From assembly GCA_016791285.1 (NCBI GenBank), contig JAEUMX010000341.1, positions 1-11,329 on the forward strand: a stretch of DNA of 11,329 nucleotides. Direction: 5' to 3'. This document shows positions 8,232 to 11,329 of this stretch, one piece after another; the first letter of the stretch is position 1, and each line of letters opens with the position of its first letter. Origin of the DNA: Burkholderiales bacterium (GTDB lineage: Bacteria; Pseudomonadota; Gammaproteobacteria; Burkholderiales; JAEUMW01). The notes beneath the pieces were generated by a model. It did not search any database and was not told the DNA's origin. It saw nothing but the letters and a program-made list of their open reading frames with translations. A program made the translations under genes and the position numbers.

Positions 8232-8242
8232 GCTAGAATAGC
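8232..8242. promoter_or_regulatory. Shared -10-like inverted repeat between proS and the divergent gene
   Basis: The 11-nt perfect inverted repeat GCTA-GAA-TAGC supplies a -10-like TAGAAT on the + strand (8234-8239) and TATTCT on the - strand (8240-8235). Neither direction has a recognisable -35 box at the right distance. A + strand start near 8246 would give proS a leader of about 20 nt. Function as a two-way promoter is an inference. Confidence 0.4.
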
Positions 8243-8265
8243 GGTTTTTCCGAGCGGGGCAGTCC

Positions 8266-9972
8266 ATGCGCGTCAGTCAGTACTTCATCTCGACCCTGAA
8301 AGAGGCACCGGCCGAGGCGGAGCTCGTGAGCCACGCGCTGATGCTGCGCGCGGGGCTCATCCGCAGGCTGGGGAGCGGGCTGTACACGTGGATGCCGCTT
8401 GGCCTGCGCGTGCTGCGCAAGGTCGAGAACGTCGTGCGAGAAGAAATGAATCGCAGCGGGGCGATCGAGCTGCTCATGCCGGCGGTTCAGCCCGCCGAGC
8501 TCTGGCAGGAGTCCGGGCGCTGGGACGTGTTCGGCCCGCAAATGCTCAAGATCCGTGACCGGCACGAGCGCGACTTCTGCTTCGGGCCGACGCACGAAGA
8601 GGTGATCACCGACATCGCGCGCCGGGAGATCCGTAGCTACCGCCAGCTGCCGCTCAACTTCTATCAGATCCAGACCAAGTTCCGCGACGAGATCCGGCCT
8701 CGATTCGGCGTCATGCGCGCCCGCGAGTTCGTGATGAAGGATGCCTACTCCTTCCACCTCGATCACGCGAGCCTCGCCAAGACGTACCGCGTGATGTACG
8801 ACACCTACTGCCGGATCTTCGCGCGCCTCGGCCTGCGCTTTCGTTCCGTCGCGGCCGACACCGGAGCGATCGGCGGCACCGGTTCGCACGAGTTTCACGT
8901 GTTGGCAGACTCGGGCGAAGATGCGATCGCCTTCTCCCCCGACTCCGACTATGCCGCCAACGTCGAGTTGGCCGAGGCCCTGGCGCCCGGCGAGTCGCGT
9001 CCCGCGCCGGCGCAGCCGCTGCAGAAAGTGGCCACACCAGACCGGAAGAGCATCGAGGACGTGAGCAGTTACCTGGGCGTGGCGCCCGACCGGATCGTGA
9101 AGAGCCTGATGGTCGTGACCGACAGCGGACAGGAATGCCTCTTGCTCGTCCGCGGCGACCATACCCTCAACGAAATCAAGGCCGCCAAGGTGTTGGACGG
9201 TTTCCGTTTTGCAACCGAACCAGAAATCCGCACCCGCTTCGCTGCAGGTGCAGGGTCGATCGGTCCGGTGGGCGCGGATCTCCCGGCGATCGCGGATCGG
9301 GCGGTGACGGCGCTGGCCGATTTCGTGTGCGGCGCGAACGCGGATGGCTTTCACCTGACCGGTGTCAACTTCGGCCGCGACCTGCCCCAGCCCTCCCAAG
9401 TGGCGGATCTGCGCAACGTCGTCACGGGCGATCCTTCGCCGGATGGGAAGGGACGACTCGAGATCTGCCGCGGGATCGAGGTCGGACACATCTTCCAGCT
9501 CGGGACCAAGTACGCCGACGCGATGGGCGCCACCGTGCTCGATGAGAACGGTCAGGCGCGCGCCATGGAGATGGGCTGCTACGGGATCGGCGTATCGCGC
9601 ATCGTCGCGGCGGCAATCGAGCAGAACAACGACGCGCGCGGCATCATCTTCCCGGAGGCGATGGCACCATTTGCAGTGGCCATCGTCCCCATCGGCCTCA
9701 ACAAGAGCGCGCACATTGCCGAAGTCGCAGGGCGCCTGCACGATGCGCTGGAAGAGGGCGGCATCGAAGTCCTGCTGGACGATCGGGACGAGCGGCCTGG
9801 CGTCATGTTTGCCGACACCGAGCTCATCGGCATCCCGCATCGGATCGTCGTCGGCGAGCGCGGGCTGAAGCAAGGCCACGTCGAGTACCAGGGCCGGCGC
9901 GACCCCTCGGCACAGCCGATTCCAGCCGCCGAGGCGGTTGCGTTCGTCCGATCCAGGACATGCGCGCACTGA
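8266..9972 (+). CDS. proS: Prolyl-tRNA synthetase, bacterial type with editing domain
   Basis: ProRS charges tRNA-Pro with proline. The 568-residue product starts [20 protein letters not shown], a typical beginning. Class II motifs are visible: motif 1 in the region [17 protein letters not shown] to ELLMPAVQP, the loop FGPTHEE at 106-112, motif 2 [16 protein letters not shown] from 140, and motif 3 GIGVSR at 440-445. Between motifs 2 and 3 lies the INS editing domain (about 225-405), which clears alanine from mischarged tRNA-Pro. Lys279 in DRIVKSLMV falls at the same position as the editing Lys279 known from E. coli ProRS. The C-terminal anticodon-binding domain ends [18 protein letters not shown]. 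Length is near the E. coli value (572). The Shine-Dalgarno region is weak (GAGCGGGG). The stop overlaps the next gene by 13 nt. Confidence 0.98.
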   Translation: MRVSQYFISTLKEAPAEAELVSHALMLRAGLIRRLGSGLYTWMPLGLRVLRKVENVVREEMNRSGAIELLMPAVQPAELWQESGRWDVFGPQMLKIRDRHERDFCFGPTHEEVITDIARREIRSYRQLPLNFYQIQTKFRDEIRPRFGVMRAREFVMKDAYSFHLDHASLAKTYRVMYDTYCRIFARLGLRFRSVAADTGAIGGTGSHEFHVLADSGEDAIAFSPDSDYAANVELAEALAPGESRPAPAQPLQKVATPDRKSIEDVSSYLGVAPDRIVKSLMVVTDSGQECLLLVRGDHTLNEIKAAKVLDGFRFATEPEIRTRFAAGAGSIGPVGADLPAIADRAVTALADFVCGANADGFHLTGVNFGRDLPQPSQVADLRNVVTGDPSPDGKGRLEICRGIEVGHIFQLGTKYADAMGATVLDENGQARAMEMGCYGIGVSRIVAAAIEQNNDARGIIFPEAMAPFAVAIVPIGLNKSAHIAEVAGRLHDALEEGGIEVLLDDRDERPGVMFADTELIGIPHRIVVGERGLKQGHVEYQGRRDPSAQPIPAAEAVAFVRSRTCAH

Positions 9973-10598
9973 AGCTCATCGCGATCGCCGCACTGCTGGC
10001 ACCGGGTGCCGCGCTGGCGGGCGCACAGGCCGAAGAGCCGCTGTCGGCGAGCGTGCAAGCCTCGCTGCAGAAGGCGGTCAGCGATCGCGCCGTGTCGTCG
10101 CTCGCGCATGCGCCGGATGCCGATGCCCGCAGGTGGTTCACGACGATGGCGCCGCGCCTCGAGCGTCAGATGGCGAACGAAGCGCTGCGCCTCGATTTTC
10201 TCCGCACGGTGCACTACGAGGCGACCCGTGCGGGACTCGATCCCGAGCTGGTGCTGGCGCTGATTCAGGTGGAAAGCGCCTTCCGCAAATACGCCGTCTC
10301 CACCGTCGGGGCGCGCGGTTTCATGCAGGTGATGCCGTTCTGGGTGACGGCGATCGGCAACACCGAGCACAACCTCTTTCACCTGCGCACCAACCTGCGC
10401 TACGGCTGCACGATTCTGCGTCACTACCTCGACATCGAGCGCGGCAACCTCTTCCGTGCTCTGGGCCGCTACAACGGCAGCCTCGGTCGGGCCGAATATC
10501 CCAACCTCGTTCTGCGTGCCTGGCGGGCGTGGCAGATCCCCGCCGCGCGCACGGTCGAGTTCCAACCCCCGGTACGCCCCGCCCCGCGCGCACCCTGA
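9960..10598 (+). CDS. Secreted lytic transglycosylase, SLT domain
   Basis: Lytic transglycosylases cleave the glycan strand of peptidoglycan between MurNAc and GlcNAc. The 212-residue product has a signal peptide ([20 protein letters not shown], cleavage likely after residue 20), a helical linker, and an SLT domain from about residue 85 to 190. The catalytic glutamate is E105 in [16 protein letters not shown], followed by the family signature [12 protein letters not shown] (117-128), then [13 protein letters not shown] and ALGRYNGS. It should act in the periplasm; no lipobox is present. The ATG at 9960 lies inside the end of proS (13-nt overlap), so translation is probably coupled to proS. 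It is convergent with the TlpA-like gene, 27 nt apart. Confidence 0.93.
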   Translation: MRALKLIAIAALLAPGAALAGAQAEEPLSASVQASLQKAVSDRAVSSLAHAPDADARRWFTTMAPRLERQMANEALRLDFLRTVHYEATRAGLDPELVLALIQVESAFRKYAVSTVGARGFMQVMPFWVTAIGNTEHNLFHLRTNLRYGCTILRHYLDIERGNLFRALGRYNGSLGRAEYPNLVLRAWRAWQIPAARTVEFQPPVRPAPRAP

Positions 10599-10625
10599 GC
10601 ACTTGCCGCCCCGGCGCCGGCTCGC

Positions 10626-11102
10626 TCACCTCGAGGCGCCGATGATCGCCTCCACCTGCTTGCTCGTGATCGCGCCGAGGTGCGTCTCGACGAGCTTGCC
10701 CTTGGGATCGTAGATCAGCGTCGTCGGCAGGCCGCGGATGCGCGCGAACTGCTGCGTAACCTTCTTCTCGCCGAGCACGATCGGATACGAAACCAGCATG
10801 TTGTCGGCAAACTCGACCACCTCCTCGCGGCTCCGGTAGTCCATCGCGATGCCGATCACGACGAGATCGCGGTCCCGGCGCGCATCGTACAGCGCACCGA
10901 GGTCCGGCATCTCTTCGAGGCACGGCGGGCACCAGGTTGCCCAGAAGTTCACCAGTACCCATCTACCCCGATAGTCCGAGAGCCGGTGAGGCTTGCCCGT
11001 GGCGTCGATGAGGGAAAATTCCTGCGCAACTGCCGCGCCGGCGAAGCAGGCGAGAAGCGCGAGCAGCAGCAGCCTCCTCACGCGCGCCTCGCGGACCTTC
11101 AT
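10626..11102 (-). CDS. TlpA/ResA-like thiol-disulfide oxidoreductase, exported
   Basis: The 158-residue product starts with a basic region and hydrophobic core (VRRLLLLALLACFAGAAVA), so it is exported, with cleavage likely after residue 26. A thioredoxin fold follows: LSDYRGRWVLVNFWATWCPP with the active-site CPPC at 58-61, EEMPDL after it, and the cis-proline P126 in RGLPTTLIYD. The IAMDY insert and CPPC motif fit TlpA/ResA-type periplasmic reductases used in cytochrome c maturation or disulfide repair; the exact partner cannot be told. Cys19 lies in the signal region but is not in a good lipobox (ACF), so I do not call it a lipoprotein. Its ATG overlaps the stop of the gene upstream (ATGA, 11099-11102), so translation is coupled. 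No Shine-Dalgarno sequence is needed to explain this start. Confidence 0.93.
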   Translation of the reverse strand: MKVREARVRRLLLLALLACFAGAAVAQEFSLIDATGKPHRLSDYRGRWVLVNFWATWCPPCLEEMPDLGALYDARRDRDLVVIGIAMDYRSREEVVEFADNMLVSYPIVLGEKKVTQQFARIRGLPTTLIYDPKGKLVETHLGAITSKQVEAIIGASR

Positions 11103-11329
11103 CCGACTCGGGCGGCGACGGTGCGATCGTCGCCATCGCGCTCCGAGCTTGCCGGCGTCTCGGGGAAGAAGAGGCGCGCGAGCGGCACCGCGAGATCGCC
11201 GCTCGAGCGCGACTCCATGTGCGCCAGGATGTCCCGCACCTCGGCGAGGTCGGAAGGCGCCGGCGTGTCGAGCGGCGCGAAGACGAAGCGCTGAAACACG
11301 TCGGCCAGCATGATCTCGCCCGTGTCGCG
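11099..11329 (-). CDS. C-terminal part of an unrecognised protein (5' end outside window)
   Basis: The - strand frame is open from the window edge (11329) to the TGA at 11101-11099, giving 76 residues and a stop. The sequence reads RDTGEIMLADVFQRFVFAPL, then an acidic helix-like part (SDLAEVRDILAHMESRSSGDL) and a polar end (ETPASSERDGDDRTVAARVG). An ATG at 11311 exists, but the frame continues before it, so this is probably the tail of a longer protein. I do not recognise the family. It has no membrane segment or cysteine in the part seen. Its stop overlaps the ATG of the TlpA-like gene by 4 nt, which supports that the frame is real and that the two are translated together. Confidence 0.65.
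   Translation of the reverse strand, partial: RDTGEIMLADVFQRFVFAPLDTPAPSDLAEVRDILAHMESRSSGDLAVPLARLFFPETPASSERDGDDRTVAARVG

Noticed and set aside
8233..9969. A 578-codon open frame on the - strand, antisense to almost all of proS
   Set aside because: proS is certain from its motifs and length. The antisense frame has no recognisable domain and is explained by codon bias.
10599..10625. GC-rich inverted repeat between the convergent transglycosylase and TlpA-like genes
   Set aside because: The repeats are short and no T run follows on either strand, so I cannot support a terminator.

Overview
The window is GC-rich, single-chromosome-type DNA with tightly packed housekeeping genes and no mobile element, RNA gene or CRISPR array that I can see. 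The gene order rplU-rpmA-obgE-proB, then a CNP1-like lipoprotein gene, rppH, proS, a lytic transglycosylase and a TlpA-like thioredoxin is the kind of block I associate with Betaproteobacteria. The CNP1-like family is also mostly found there. I infer a betaproteobacterium; the genus cannot be told.

Layout. Bases 1-2755 (+ strand) hold the 3' end of rplU (L21), rpmA (L27), a textbook hairpin terminator, then obgE (ribosome-assembly GTPase) and proB (glutamate 5-kinase). Bases 2789-8190 are all on the - strand. Read in the direction of transcription they are: an aminopropyltransferase-like protein, rppH (RNA pyrophosphohydrolase), a two-CBS-domain protein, a short rubrerythrin, a two-cluster Fe-S protein with CCG-type cysteine motifs, a DUF3501 protein, and the CNP1-like lipoprotein. 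Bases 8266-10598 (+) hold proS (prolyl-tRNA synthetase with editing domain) overlapping a secreted lytic transglycosylase. Bases 10626-11329 (-) hold a secreted TlpA-like thiol-disulfide protein and the 3' end of a gene I do not recognise.

The most interesting part is the rubrerythrin / Fe-S protein / DUF3501 cassette (3355-5837), which sits between two genes of the conserved housekeeping block. It has a very good sigma70-type promoter with a dyad at the predicted start site, a leader of about 115 nt, and a strong 12-bp intrinsic terminator between the rubrerythrin gene and the two following genes. That layout suggests much rubrerythrin and, by read-through, less of the Fe-S and DUF3501 proteins. 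The rubrerythrin has no rubredoxin domain, so it needs an outside electron donor. The adjacent Fe-S protein is a candidate, and DUF3501 has no known function. I infer a peroxide or redox defence unit; none of this is proved by the sequence.

No gene-free stretch exceeds 300 bases. The longest is the 180-nt leader and promoter region 5838-6017.
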